A stretch of 64,000 bases of DNA from Symbiodinium natans (taxonomy: Eukaryota; Sar; Dinophyceae; Suessiales; Symbiodiniaceae), in the NCBI GenBank assembly GCA_905221605.1, contig CAJNDS010000480.1, forward strand, positions 766,939 to 830,938. The letters run 5' to 3'. Numbering within the stretch: position 1 is the first letter of the stretch; each line of letters starts with the position of its first letter. Of this stretch, positions 37,699 through 48,500 are shown piece by piece. The position numbers were made by a program, and so were the translations under genes. The notes beneath the pieces were generated by a model. It saw only the letters and a program-made list of their open reading frames with translations, did not search any database and was not told where the DNA came from.

Positions 37699-39301
37699 AT
37701 GCTAACCGGGAGATATCTCCTCTCAGCGCTTCATGGCTGGCGAAGCTTTTTCTCCTTTTCCTGGCAAGCGCTCCCAGATTCATCTGTGGAGTTTTGCCGA
37801 GCGCATTTGCTGGAGAATGACGGCTGCTGCCTGGATGAGCAATGCGACCCATCTGTGGTGCAACGGAACGTCAGGCGACCCGGGGCCTCCTGGGAGTGTA
37901 TTGCTGCCCAGGGCTGCCTCTCAGAACCAGGTTTTCGAGGGGATGATATGCTGTCAATTCCTGCAGATCCTGTTTGTGATTGTCGCATCCTCTTCCTCCA
38001 TGGAGGTAGTTGGTACCATGGCTCCCCAAACAGCACCGGGTATGCTGCGCTGGCGTCCAAGCTGGCAGCCAGGACCCGCTGCGTCGTCATGATGCCAGAC
38101 TTCGCATTGTTGCCAGTCGGCAACTTCGACTCCATGCTCAAGGCATCGGTGGAGGCCCTCCAGTGGCTAGGCAATCATGTTCTGGAAGAGTGCGAGGCCA
38201 AACCTCCCGTGCGGCTTTATGTGGCTTGGCACAGGAAGTTGGCAAATTTTCCCGAGAAACAAAGCCAGAGCAAGAGCGCTTTCCAAAAAACAAGTAGACT
38301 AGAGGCCTGTCTTTGTGAGGTTGGTGGAGACTCCAGCGGCGCCACCACGGCGCTTAGCCTGATCCTTCACTTGGGGCAGCAGCCGGACCTGATTCCAAGG
38401 GCCTGCCAGCTCGAGGGGGGCTTCCTGTGGAGCCCATGGACCAACCTGTGCCTTGGCTCCAAGAAGGTATGCCGCCCACATCCGCCCACTCTGCTCAGGC
38501 AAGATTGTCAGCCATTGTCAGCCGCATTGAGCGAAGCTGAGGCTGTGTGACACGCCGGACTACTTCACCAATGCTTACTCCATGATCTTCAACTCATCCT
38601 CTGATGCATCATCTTCAGAACATCGGGGAGATATCTTGTTCAAGAGCCCGCCAGCCATGAATATGGCTGAGTTCCGCGACGTAGCTTTGCAGTATGTGGG
38701 TGGGCAGAGGGGTTTGCTGGTAGACCCAATTGCCTCACCTTTCCACGCAGACGCCAGCCTTCTTGCAACAGTGCCACCGCTATATTTCCTTGTGGGTTCG
38801 GAAGAGACCTTGCTCGGAGACAGTGTCATTCTGGCTCAGAAGGCTGCCGCATATGGTGCGCCTATTGTTGTTGATGTTTACCACAACATGTGGCATGATT
38901 TCCCGATGTACTCTGAAGGCTGTGGTTCCGGCAGAGAGCTTTGGCTAGCAAAGAAGGCTTGGGAGAATACGGCTGAGTTCATCCAATCAGCGCAGGGAAC
39001 GCAAGGTTCGAATGGGTGGCCTCTCCTACGATACGTCTATGATGAGTCGCCGCAGGGCAGGAACGCGTGGTTTGCACCACACCAGCCACTCAGGCTACCT
39101 CACGGTCAGCTCCAGTCTGTTTCAGGGACTCCATTAAGTCTTTCATCTTTCCTTTATGGCGTGGTCGTCGGAGTGGTCCTTGCAAGTTGCATTTATGCAG
39201 CTGTGCAGTCCGCACTCAACAGACAGCAACAGCTTCGACAAAGCCAGCGAGCTGTGCCAGTAAGACTTGAGATGACGACCAGACGCGACTTCAACCAGTG
39301 A
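37699..39301 (+). CDS. Gene D: alpha/beta hydrolase (hormone-sensitive-lipase-like), C-terminal membrane anchor, two introns
   Basis: Exons 37699-38223, 38320-38466 and about 38537-39301 give about 478 residues. RILFLHGGSWYHGSP holds the HGG oxyanion-hole motif. Joining exons 1 and 2 places GGDSSGATTAL, the GxSxG nucleophile elbow of the HSL family, directly after the strand RLYV. PPLYFLVGSEETLLGDS probably carries the acid, and HNMWHDFPMY the catalytic His. A hydrophobic segment (SSFLYGVVVGVVLASCIYAA) near the C-terminus predicts a tail anchor, with a short cytosolic tail of Gln/Arg. Likely an esterase or lipase on an internal membrane; the substrate is unknown. Intron 1 (38224-38319) starts GCTTGG, the same donor hexamer as in gene A, and is a multiple of three, so it reads through in frame. 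Intron 2 is GT-AG (38467-38536) or GA-AG-G (38463-38541). The start could be further upstream through another exon. Confidence 0.8.
38224..38319 (+). other. GC-AG intron inside gene D
   Basis: 96 bases, donor GCTTGG, acceptor TGTGAG followed by G. If retained it inserts 32 residues between the core strand and the nucleophile elbow without a stop, which would probably inactivate the enzyme. Confidence 0.6.
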
Positions 39302-40172
39302 AGACAAGCTCTTTGACTTCTTTGGCTTCTTTGACTTGTTTCTTTCCCATCAGCAGCTTTCAGGGCTGATTTTCGTGCAGTGCTGATCTGCCTGCCATAG
39401 GCCTCGGACCGCACCATGCTGCTCCGTGCTGAGCATTCTTGCCGACCGCAAAAGTCTGCACGTTTTCTCCTGAAGCCCACCTAGACAATCCTAGACACAT
39501 GCAACTCGTGTTTCCAGCGAAGTCCGTGAAGGACCCGTCTTTGAGAGAGTAGAGTGACTGGTCTTGCCTCAGCCATGCAAGTAATTAGAAATCAGTCATA
39601 ATCAGTCCATCGCTGGACTTGCACTTCTGGTTCACAACTAAAGGTGGAGTTCATTGATGGTGGTTTGACTGCGTTGCGTTCGAGGTTCTGTGCACGATGA
39701 AGCCTTGTTGACACACTGTGCTCTCATGCGGAAAGCAACCGTACACCTAGACGGCGTCATGGATGGAAGCATGTTGACATCCTCTTCAGATGGAACGTAC
39801 AGCCGTAGTCGAGAACGGCAATGCGGCTTGGTAGCAAAAATGTTCGGGGTCAATATCCCAGTTATCCTCGCGCTTGGCAGCGGCTGCACTGCTTTTGCAA
39901 CCCTTCTCAAACACTTCATGGAACGGATGCGCTGTTTTGGGCAATGCAACCTGAGTTTCTTCGTGGTTCGTGGTGCATGCGACCAAAAATAGCATCCCAA
40001 TCCGCTGGGTCCATGTCGATGACACCTCCGATGATTTTCCAACCCTTAGCCATATTCTTAGACGGGCCTGCCATTTTACTTCTAACAACACAATAATCAT
40101 ATTCTCCATATGATATTATCCATCCTTGTCCAGTTTAGAATCCTCCTCCACCTTATACAATGTATACAATTC
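39302..40172. other. Intergenic region D to repeats
   Basis: Unique sequence; overlapping open frames on both strands at 39638-40109 show no motif. Probably 3' flank of gene D. Confidence 0.4.
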
Positions 40173-41106
40173 GATTGTAGGGGGGTTGGGGGTTCGGGCG
40201 AGCGTAAAAGAAGCACCGCGCCGCGAAGCCGCAAAGCGTCATAAACGAGACAAGCGTCTCAAGCGTCTCAAGCGTCACAGGCGTCACAGGCGTTTCAAAC
40301 TTTGACAGGCTCAGAGGCTTTTAAGCTTCGCGCGCGTCCTCATGCGCCTCAGGCGTCTCAAGCGTGTGAAGCGTCCCAAAGCGTCTCAAGCGCCTCAGGC
40401 GTCTCAAGCGTCTCAAGCGCCTCAAGCGTCTCAAGCGCCTCAAGCGTTTCAAGCGCCTCAAGCGTCTCAAGCGTCTCAAGCGTCTCAAGCGTCAAGCGCC
40501 TCAAGCGCCTCAAGCGTCTCAAGCGTCTCGAGCATCTCAACTTATTGCTCCTACTCAACACCGCAAGTTTCGGAAATGAGTGCTTCATCTTGAAATTTAG
40601 GGTTTAGGGTCGCTCAAAAGACCCCAAATTTCAAAAACATGCTCCCAATTGTACCTGTACACCATACAAAACATGCGCGCCAGATACACTCATGTTTATT
40701 CATTCAACACCGCAAGTTTCGGAAATGAGTGCTTCATCTTGAAATTTAGGGTTGAGCGTCGCTCAAAAGACCCCAAGCAGCAAAAACATGCTTCTAAGTG
40801 TACCTGTACACTATACAAAACATGAGCGCCACATACAAGCATGTTTCATTCACTCAACACCGCAAGTTTCGGAAATGAGTGCTTCATCTTGAAATTTAGG
40901 GTTTAGAGTCGCTCAAAGGACCCCATGCTCCCAATTGTACCTGTACACCATACAAAACATGCGCGCCAGATACACTCATGTTTATTCATGCAACACCGCA
41001 GGTTTCGGAAATGAGTGCTTCATCTTGAAATTTAGGGTTTAGGGTCGCTCAAAGGACCCCTAGCGGCAAAAACATGCTTCCAAGTGTACCTGTACACTAT
41101 ACAAAA
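40173..41106 (+). repeat. Left copy of a near-identical duplication (offset 22,894 bp)
   Basis: From GATTGTAGGGGGGTTGGG onward, this segment matches 63067-64000 base for base as far as I compared, except T at 40320 against G at 63214. The second copy runs off the window, so the full length is unknown. Confidence 0.9.
40250..40545 (+). repeat. 9-bp minisatellite (AAGCGTCTC/AAGCGCCTC)
   Basis: About 30 copies. Because the unit is 9 bp, all frames stay open and encode RLK, SVSSA or QASQAP repeats and a minus-strand Leu/Glu/Thr repeat. These frames are artefacts of the repeat. Confidence 0.9.
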
Positions 41107-42430
41107 CATGCGCGCCAGATACACTCCTGCTTATCCATTCAACACCGCAAGTTTCGTTTCATCTTGAAATTTAGGGTTGAGCGTCGCTCAAAAAACCCCA
41201 AGCAGCAAAAACATGCTTCTAAGTGTACCTGTACACTTTACAAAACATGAGCGCCACATACAAGCATGTTTCATTCACTCAGCACCGCAAGTTTCGGAAA
41301 TGAGTGCTTCATCTTGACATTTAGGGTTTAGGGTCGCTCAAAAGACCCCAAACATCAAAAACATGCTCCCAATTGTACCTGTACACCATACAAAATATGC
41401 GCGCCAGATACACTCCTGCTTATTCATTCAACACCGCAAGTTTCGGAAATGAGTGCTTCATCTTGAAATTTAGGGTTGAGCGTCGCTCAAAAGACCCCAA
41501 GCGGCAAAAAACATGCTTCTAAGTGTACCTGTACACTATACAAAACATGAGCGCCACATACAAGCATGTTTCGTTCACTCAACACCGCAAGTTTCTGAAA
41601 TGAGTGCTTCATCTTGAAATTTAGGGTTTAGGGTCGCTCAAAAGACCCCAAGCGGCAAAAACATGCTTCCAAGTGTACCTGTACACTATACAAAACATGC
41701 GCGCCAGATACACTCATGTTTATTCATTCAACACCGCAGGTTTCGGAAATGAGTGCTTCATCTTGAAATTTAGGGTTTAGGGTCCATCAAAGGACCCCAA
41801 GCGGCAAAAGCATGCTTCCAAGTCTACCTGTACACTATAAAACATGCGCGCCAAATACACTCCTGCTTATTCATTCAACACCGCAAGTTTCGGAAATGAG
41901 TGCTTCATCTTGAAATTTAGGGTTGAGCGTCGCTCAAAAGATCCCAAGCAGCAAAATCATGCTTCTAAGTGTACCTGTACACTATAACGAAACATGAGCG
42001 CCACATACAAGCATGTTTCATTCACTCAACACCGCAAGTTTCGGAAATGAGTGCTTCATCTTGAAATTTAGGGTTGAGCGTCGTCAAAGGACCCCTAGCG
42101 GCAAAAACATGCTTCCAAGTGTACCTGTACACTATACAAAACATGCGCACCAGATACTCAACACCGCAAGTTTCGGAAATGAGTGCTTCATCTTGAAATT
42201 TAGGGTTGAGCGTCGCTCAAAAGACCCCAAGCAGCAAAACATGCTTCTAAGTGTACCTGTACACTATACAAAACATGAGCGCCACATACAAGCATGTTTC
42301 GTTCACTCCCGCAAGTTTCGGAAATGAGTGCTTCATCTTGAAATTTAGGGTTTAGCGTCGCTCAAAAGACCCCAAGCGGCAAAAACATGCTCCCAATTGT
42401 ACCTGTACACCATACAAAACATGCGCGCCA
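40556..42430 (+). repeat. 149-bp satellite, about 13 copies
   Basis: Each unit starts near CAACACCGCAAGTTTCGGAA, then GAGTGCTTCATCTTGAAATT, a TTTAGGG doublet, GTCGCTCAAAAGACCCC, and TGTACCTGTACAC. Starts fall at about 40556, 40705, 40854, 40990, 41139, 41279, 41428, 41578, 41727, 41876, 42026, 42158 and 42304. Two subtypes (GCGCGCCAGATACACT and GAGCGCCACATACAAG) tend to alternate, so the higher-order unit is about 298 bp. Confidence 0.9.
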
Positions 42431-42459
42431 GATACGCTCGTGTTTATTCATAATGAGAT

Positions 42460-42830
42460 TTTGTGCTTCAGATGACGATAGAACAGTTGAAGGGGTCAAC
42501 CCCCCCCCACGCCCTCCAAAAAATCAGTTCCTAATAATGTTTTGTGTTTTAGCAGACGATAGAACAATTCAAGGGGTCAACGCTTTCCCCCCCACCCCCC
42601 CCCCAAAAGAAAAAAACAACAAAATCCTAATACTGTTTTGTGTTTTAGCAGACGATAGAACAATTCAAGGGCTCAACCTGAGGTTTTGTGTTTTAGATGA
42701 CGAGAGAACAATTGAAGGGGTCACCTCCCCCCCCCCCCCCCCCCAAAAAAAAAAAAAAAAAGTTCCTGAAAAGGTTTTGTGTTTAGCAGACGATCGAACA
42801 ATTCAAGGGGTCAACCCCCGCCCCGCCTGC
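42460..42830 (+). repeat. Degenerate tandem repeat with poly-C
   Basis: Five copies of a TTTTGTGTTTTAGCAGACGA...GAACAATTCAAGGGGTCAAC unit, separated by poly-C and poly-A runs. It begins where the 149-bp satellite stops. Confidence 0.8.
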
Positions 42831-42899
42831 CCCCCTACCTCCCCTCCTCACCTCCCCTGTGAAATTTGCTCCCCCCCCCCGCCCCCCCAACCCAAAACG

Positions 42900-43205
42900 C
42901 CTCAAGTGAAACCCTGAATCTTGAACCCTAAATCAAGTCCCTATGGTTCAGATCAAGACTGCCTGAGCTCAATCTCAATCCCCGCCCTTCTTTGGCCTTT
43001 TCTTTTTGTCATGTCGCTGGCAGTCCTCAAAGCGCTCGAACGATGTATCTTTGTGTTGAGCTTCGAAGACTTGAAAGGAACCGGCGTCTGAGCAACAGCA
43101 GCTCTGCGACGCAGACTGTGAGCCCTCCGTGCGCAAGAAAACAGAACTTGAACTACGGACATTTGCGAGAATTCTGGTCAATGCTTAACAAACGGATTGG
43201 CGTTG
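42900..43205. other. Short unique island between satellites
   Basis: About 300 bases of non-repetitive sequence, open on both strands for about 70 codons but without recognisable motifs. It could be a buried gene remnant. Confidence 0.25.
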
Positions 43206-43214
43206 ATCAATCTC

Positions 43215-43740
43215 CATCGTTTCACGCGCAGCACAAGCGTCTCGAGTACTGTCGCAAGCACCTCAAGCGTGCCCAAACGCCTCCAGCGATTCCAGCGCAT
43301 CAAGCCCGACGCGTCTACAGCGCCTCAAGCGTCTCCAGCGTCTCAAGCGCCTCAAGCGTTTCAAGCATCCCAAAGCGTCTCCAGCGCCTCAAGCGCCTCA
43401 AGCGTCTCGAGCGTCTCAAGCGCCCCAAGCGTCTTTGGCGCATCAAGCGTCTCAAGCGTCTCAAGCGTCTCAAGCGCCTCAAGCGTTTCAAGCGCCTCAA
43501 GCGTCTCAAGCGCCTCAAGCGTCTCAAGCGCCTCACGCGTCTCAAGCGTCTCAAGCGCCTCAAGCGACGCAAGAGCTAAAAGCGTCTCAAGCGTCTCAAG
43601 CGTCTGAAAGACAACGTTTCCTTTAGGCTTTGACGCTGCGAGGCTGTCAGACTTTCAGGCTTTCATGCTTTCTGGCTGCAAGCGTCTCCAGCGCTCAAGC
43701 GCCTCAGGCGTCTCAAGCGTCTCAAGCGTCTCAGCGACAA
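43215..43740 (+). repeat. Second block of the 9-bp AAGCGTCTC minisatellite
   Basis: Same unit as at 40250, about 45 copies with a break at 43625-43680, then GAGGCTTTGAGGCTTTG repeats to 43815. Confidence 0.9.
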
Positions 43741-43959
43741 CGTTTGAGAAGCTTTGAGGCTTTGAGGCTTTGAAGCTTCAGACCAGCTGAGAGGCTTTGA
43801 GGCTTTGAGGCTTCGAACCTTCCCGACCCCTGCTCCCCCTACCCTCTGGTAATGGTCATGGCGATGGACGGTAAACACAAATGACGGTAGGACTAAACAT
43901 AGACTGTTTATGGATCAGAAGGGACGATCTCACCATCACGTCACCAAAACCCTCCTCCA

Positions 43960-44306
43960 CCACATCCTCCTCCTCATCATCGTCATCATAGTGTATTCAT
44001 CGTCATCTTCAGGGTATTCCTCGTCATCGTTATTGTCATCCTCATCATCCTCATCCTCGTCCTCATCCTCATCCTCTTCATCATCATGATCATCACCATC
44101 ATCACCTTCATCACCATCATCACCATCATGACCTTCACCCTCACCACCACCACCACCACCACCACCACCACCACCACCACCACCACCACCACCACCACCA
44201 CCACCACCACCACCACCACCACCACCACCACCACCACCACCCCCACCACCCCCACCACCACCACCACCACCACCACCACCACCACCACCACCACCACCAC
44301 CACCAC
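43960..44306 (+). repeat. TCA/TCC then CAC trinucleotide repeat
   Basis: Imperfect (TCATCC)n to 44142, then about 54 CAC/ACC triplets to 44306. Open frames here are homopolymers. Confidence 0.95.
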
Positions 44307-45499
44307 GACTCAAACCTTCGATCAGCCCGAGATCGTCCGTCGCCAGGAGTTGTGGCACACGGCCGCCTGCCCTGACAGGGAAGGGTGGACGGGCTTTCAA
44401 GGTGCAGCGCCCTCGCTGGATTCTTCAGGGATATGTTGGGATGTTTTGGGCTGAGATCTCTGAGCTTCGTGGGTCGGGAAGCTTCTCCGGAGCTTCCTTG
44501 GTTTGGGGATGTTTTGGGGCAGGGACGTGTGCGTAGAGTGATGGTCGGGGCGGGTGCAGCGCAGAACCCCCCAAAGCCGCGAGCCCTCGAACTGCAACCC
44601 ATAAACACCGCAAGCTGCGAGCCCTGGAATCCTAGAACCCCACAAAAAGCCCCAAACTCTGACATCCTTGAACCCATGGCGTCCAAAAAGCACCCCAATT
44701 AAGGCCTTAAACCCTAAACCCGAAACTCCAAACATCTCCAAACGCTGCAGGGCGGAAAGCTTGCTTACGCCGGCAGCTCGGAGTTCGGCGGTCTGCTTTG
44801 GGGTCTCGGGGGGGGGTGGGCGGGGTTTGCGGGCGTAGTTGGTTCCGTAGTCGGGCCGTGTTTAACGGAGGTGTTTTTTGCTGCTTCGGGCCTTGAGGGC
44901 TCGGCCTGCTCGGGGCGTGCGCAAGGGTTCCCGGGTTTGGGTGTGTTTGGTTCTCGGATGATGGGATCGAGGGTGAAGTCTAGCCAGGCGGGTACGTGGG
45001 CTGCGGGTCCGGCAGCGCCACCGACACCCGGAGTCCAGCCTAAAGGCCACCCCGCACCCGACGAACTCGACAGGGAGAACACATGTTTTCCCGGCCCCTC
45101 TTGGCCGAGGCATCGAGGTTCGACGCTCCGGTGAGGTGCCCCTCTTTGACTCGTAGCTCTGAGAGGGGATGCGCGCCTTGAGAGGCAACTGAATCTGCTC
45201 CACCTCTTCTGAAGTTAAGCCACTCCGCTGAATTTCAGTGAGATCTCTTGTTTTGCACCTGGCTCGAAGGAGACGGTTCCCGAAGTGTTTAGGGCTTGAC
45301 AAACACAGACGCGCTCGCTGCACCACTTGCGAGCCATAGGTCAGTGGGCTCGAATTGACAGCTTCGCTTCGAGGTTTCTTTCTTGCGAGATCAGTCGATG
45401 CCCTCCGGGGAGTTGCGGAATATTGCAAACATAGATCAGGGCCTTCACGGAAGGCGACAGGAACCGATGTTTCACCCTTGCCAAGCAGACTGAGCCGCC
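44307..45499. other. Region upstream of gene E, no supported gene
   Basis: Unique, GC-rich, with one small CCCTAAACCCGAAA patch at 44707. Large overlapping open frames on both strands (to 216 codons on minus, 44862-45512) reflect GC content and carry no motif. It may include 5' exons or the promoter of gene E. Confidence 0.4.
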
Positions 45500-45550
45500 A
45501 TGGAAATCCCATGCTCTTTCAAGTGCAAGCTGAGCTCCGAGCTCATGAAG
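45500..45550 (+). CDS. Gene E exon E1: U-box N-terminus
   Basis: Encodes MEIPCSFKCKLSSELMK, the start of a U-box. The GC donor at 45551 is followed by CT-rich intron sequence. Confidence 0.6.
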
Positions 45551-48500
45551 GCCCCTTATTCAGCCTCTCTCTCTCTCTCTCCCTCCCTCCTCTCTCCTCT
45601 CTCTCTCTCTCTGTCTCTGTCTCTCTCTGTCTCTCCCTCTGTGCTCTCGGCTACTCTTCTTGTCAGTCGAGTTGACGGATCTGTAGAATCTGTAGAGTCA
45701 CAGAGAGAGAGAGAGAGAGAGAGAGAGGAGTTTCCACGCGTGCGGGAGAGAGAGAGAGAGGAGTTTCCATGCCTCGAACCTCCGAGAGAGTCTGTGCATT
45801 CCTGGTCATGGGCTCCTGTTGGATTCGAAGACTTCTGATGGATGCAGGATCCGGTCACCGTGGATGCGGAAGAACCCGAAGGCATCGGGCCTCACGCTGG
45901 CGCTCTTCTCTCTTTGTCCCTCTTTCTGCCCTTTGCTCCCCACCTCCATGGTACATCTCCTTTGTTATCCCGCTGTTCGTTTAACTCTCTCTCTCTCTCT
46001 CTTTCTCCCTGCCTCTCTCCCTCCCGTCTCTGTACCATGCACTCTACGTCTATCTCTTGCATGCGTTGACGCTTGTTTACAACTTCTGTTTTTCTCCTGG
46101 TTTCTTTTCCCTCGCAGATCCCGGAGCCTTTGAATGCTTCCATTGTCCGTGCACGATGTTCCGCTCCCTTCCCGGGGAACGCCCCCCCTGCTTTGCGGTG
46201 CAGTATAGCTATGCTGCCTGCTGCACGAGGCTGCAACACCTACGAGCGCGTGGAGATCGAGAGGCCGCAGCGATCTTCGCCTGTCCTCTCACTCTCAGCG
46301 GTCTCAGCTCGCCTTCAGAAGTCTCCACCACCCCAGGCTTTCCTTCCTGCTCGGACGCTGGCGCCAGGTGGCTCGAGACGACCACTGAGCCGAGGGATCC
46401 CTATAGCAACATCCCGCTCCGGAGCCTCGGCTGCAGGCATAAAGCCCTCCTCAAGGCCTTCCACCACCAACTCTGCAGAAAGCCCACGCAGGGTGCCTAA
46501 GTGCGGCTCAGGAGCAAAGACCTCCGAGAAAATACGAACCTTCGCGAAGGGATCCGGGAGTGGAGTGCGCAGAATGCCGAGCACGTGAAGCAGATGGCCG
46601 ACCTTCAAAGGTGCCGGGGCTTGAGAGCCGTAAAGGCCTTCAAAAATTCGCTTCCGCAAGGATCCGAAAGCGCTGCGTAAAGAGCCCTATAAGCCGGAGA
46701 GCCACCCCCCCGGCGCAGTTCCCACATGCGCAGGCAGCTCCGCGACGCGCAGCTGGCGCTGGAGACGGCCCGCAAGCACGTCCCAAAGCGGTTCGTGTGC
46801 GGCCTCTCGAAGCAGGCGTGGTGCTCCCTCTTGGAGATGCAAGCCTGATTTTGGTGGTAGCAGCGCTCAGTCTGCGAAGCAGTTTCTGTTAGAGCAGCGT
46901 CCGGGAGGTGATGAAGCGGCCGATCCGTGCAAGAGACGAGAATCTCTACGACGAGACGGCCTTCCAAGAGTATGTGCGATTAAGCGAGACTTCCGGACAG
47001 CTGGTGTCCCCGGTGACGGAGAAGCCCATGGAACCAGGCGGGTTTACCCCGTTTCAAGTTGCAAGCCTGCAAAGGAAGCCCCCAGATCACCACACGGTAC
47101 ACGAAGCTCAACAACTATCGAAGCCCGCAGAAGCATGCAGAAGCAACAGGCCCTCATCACATCCGATGTGTCTTTTGTGTGTGTGTGTGTGTGTGCGTGC
47201 GCGAAGGCTATGACCATGAAGCCGAGTTGGAGGAGGAGATCAGGCCCGAATGGAGTATGTGCTTGTGCCGATTTTTTTTTAGTGGGCTCGAAGCTCTTGA
47301 AATCCAGGCTGTTGCAGCAGCAGGCGGTTTCTGAAGGAGAACTTCCCAGCAAAGGAGCCGGCTTGGAGGCAGAGTGTCGTGAAGACTGCAGACGACGCTC
47401 CAGCCGAGTGGCCAGCCTTGATGAGCACGAGGTTGATGAGCCCCAGGCACTTACTCTTTTTTTTCCCCCTCTGTCACTGTCTCTCTCTCACCTCTCTCTC
47501 TCTCTCTCTCTCTCTGTTTTTCTTTGGAACTTCGGGCGGTGAGTCAAGCCCCGCCTTCTGAGCCCGAGCTGATGCAGGACATTTGCGAAGCAGGCAGCGA
47601 TGACGGAGGCGGCGTTTCACGGCTCCGTCTCGTTCGAAGAGGGCTCGGAGATCAAGACCGTAGTGAGCTTTCCCGGGCAGTACCAGGAGGACTGGCAGTG
47701 CCTCGTGCGGAGATCGGTGAAGCGCAGCGCCTTCGAGAAGGATGCAACGGAGGATCCTGGCCAGCCCTGCCGGCACTACGTCTCAGGCAGCACCGCCTGT
47801 GTGTTTTTGCCTCAGGGGAGCAAGTTCTTTGGGGGCCACGTGCCCAACGAGGATGGCACTTCGGACGTGTGTTGGTGCCAGGACTGGCGAAATTTTAGCG
47901 AGGTCAGACGACGCCACCCCAAAATAGCGGAATTAACGACCCGACCTGAAAAATCAACTTGTTGAGGTCTAACAAATCCGTTTTGATGTTTCCGGGTGCT
48001 CCAAACAGGTATGGGTTTCAAGCGTAAAATTTGGCCTATATATCTACAAATCGTGCTTGTTTCCATATGCCATATGCCAAATTGCCAACATTCCCCACGA
48101 GAACTTGAAATAAGAGCAAACCGCTCGAAAGAGACTAGAGAACTTGAGAAACAAGTGCCAAACCGCTCGAAATGGACTAGAGCACTGGCGAAACAAGAGC
48201 AAACCGCTCAAAAGGGACTAGAGAGCTTGCAAAGCAAGAGCGCACCACTGGAAAGAGACGAGGGAACTTGAGAAACAAGAGCAAATTGTTCGAAAAGGAC
48301 TAGAGAATCTGAGAACAAAAGCCGGCCGCTCGAACGGGACTAAACCGCCCGAAAGGGACTAGATAGTTTGAGAAACACAAGAGAGCAAGCCGAGTACAGA
48401 ACCTGAGAAAAAAGAGCAAACCTCGCCCAAGGGCTAGAGAACTTGAGAAACCAGAGCAAACCGCTCCAAAGGGACCAAAGAACTTGAGAAACAAGAGCAA

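Noticed and set aside
40302-40607. Ser/Val/Ala or Lys/Arg/Leu repeat proteins, also at 43197-43607 and 63196-63501
   Set aside because: Translation of a 9-bp minisatellite; all frames are open.
43936-44400. Poly-Gly, poly-Val, poly-Thr and poly-Trp frames
   Set aside because: CAC trinucleotide repeat read in different frames.
45120-45300. Possible small RNA gene, from phrases reminiscent of rRNA
   Set aside because: The match is only a few bases and no supporting structure was seen.
44862-45512. 216-codon minus-strand frame
   Set aside because: GC-rich, Arg/Ser-rich composition, no motif, overlaps the start of gene E.
46057-46588. 147- and 171-codon plus frames overlapping the U-box exons
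   Set aside because: They cross the inferred introns in the wrong frame; the U-box motif needs the spliced frame.
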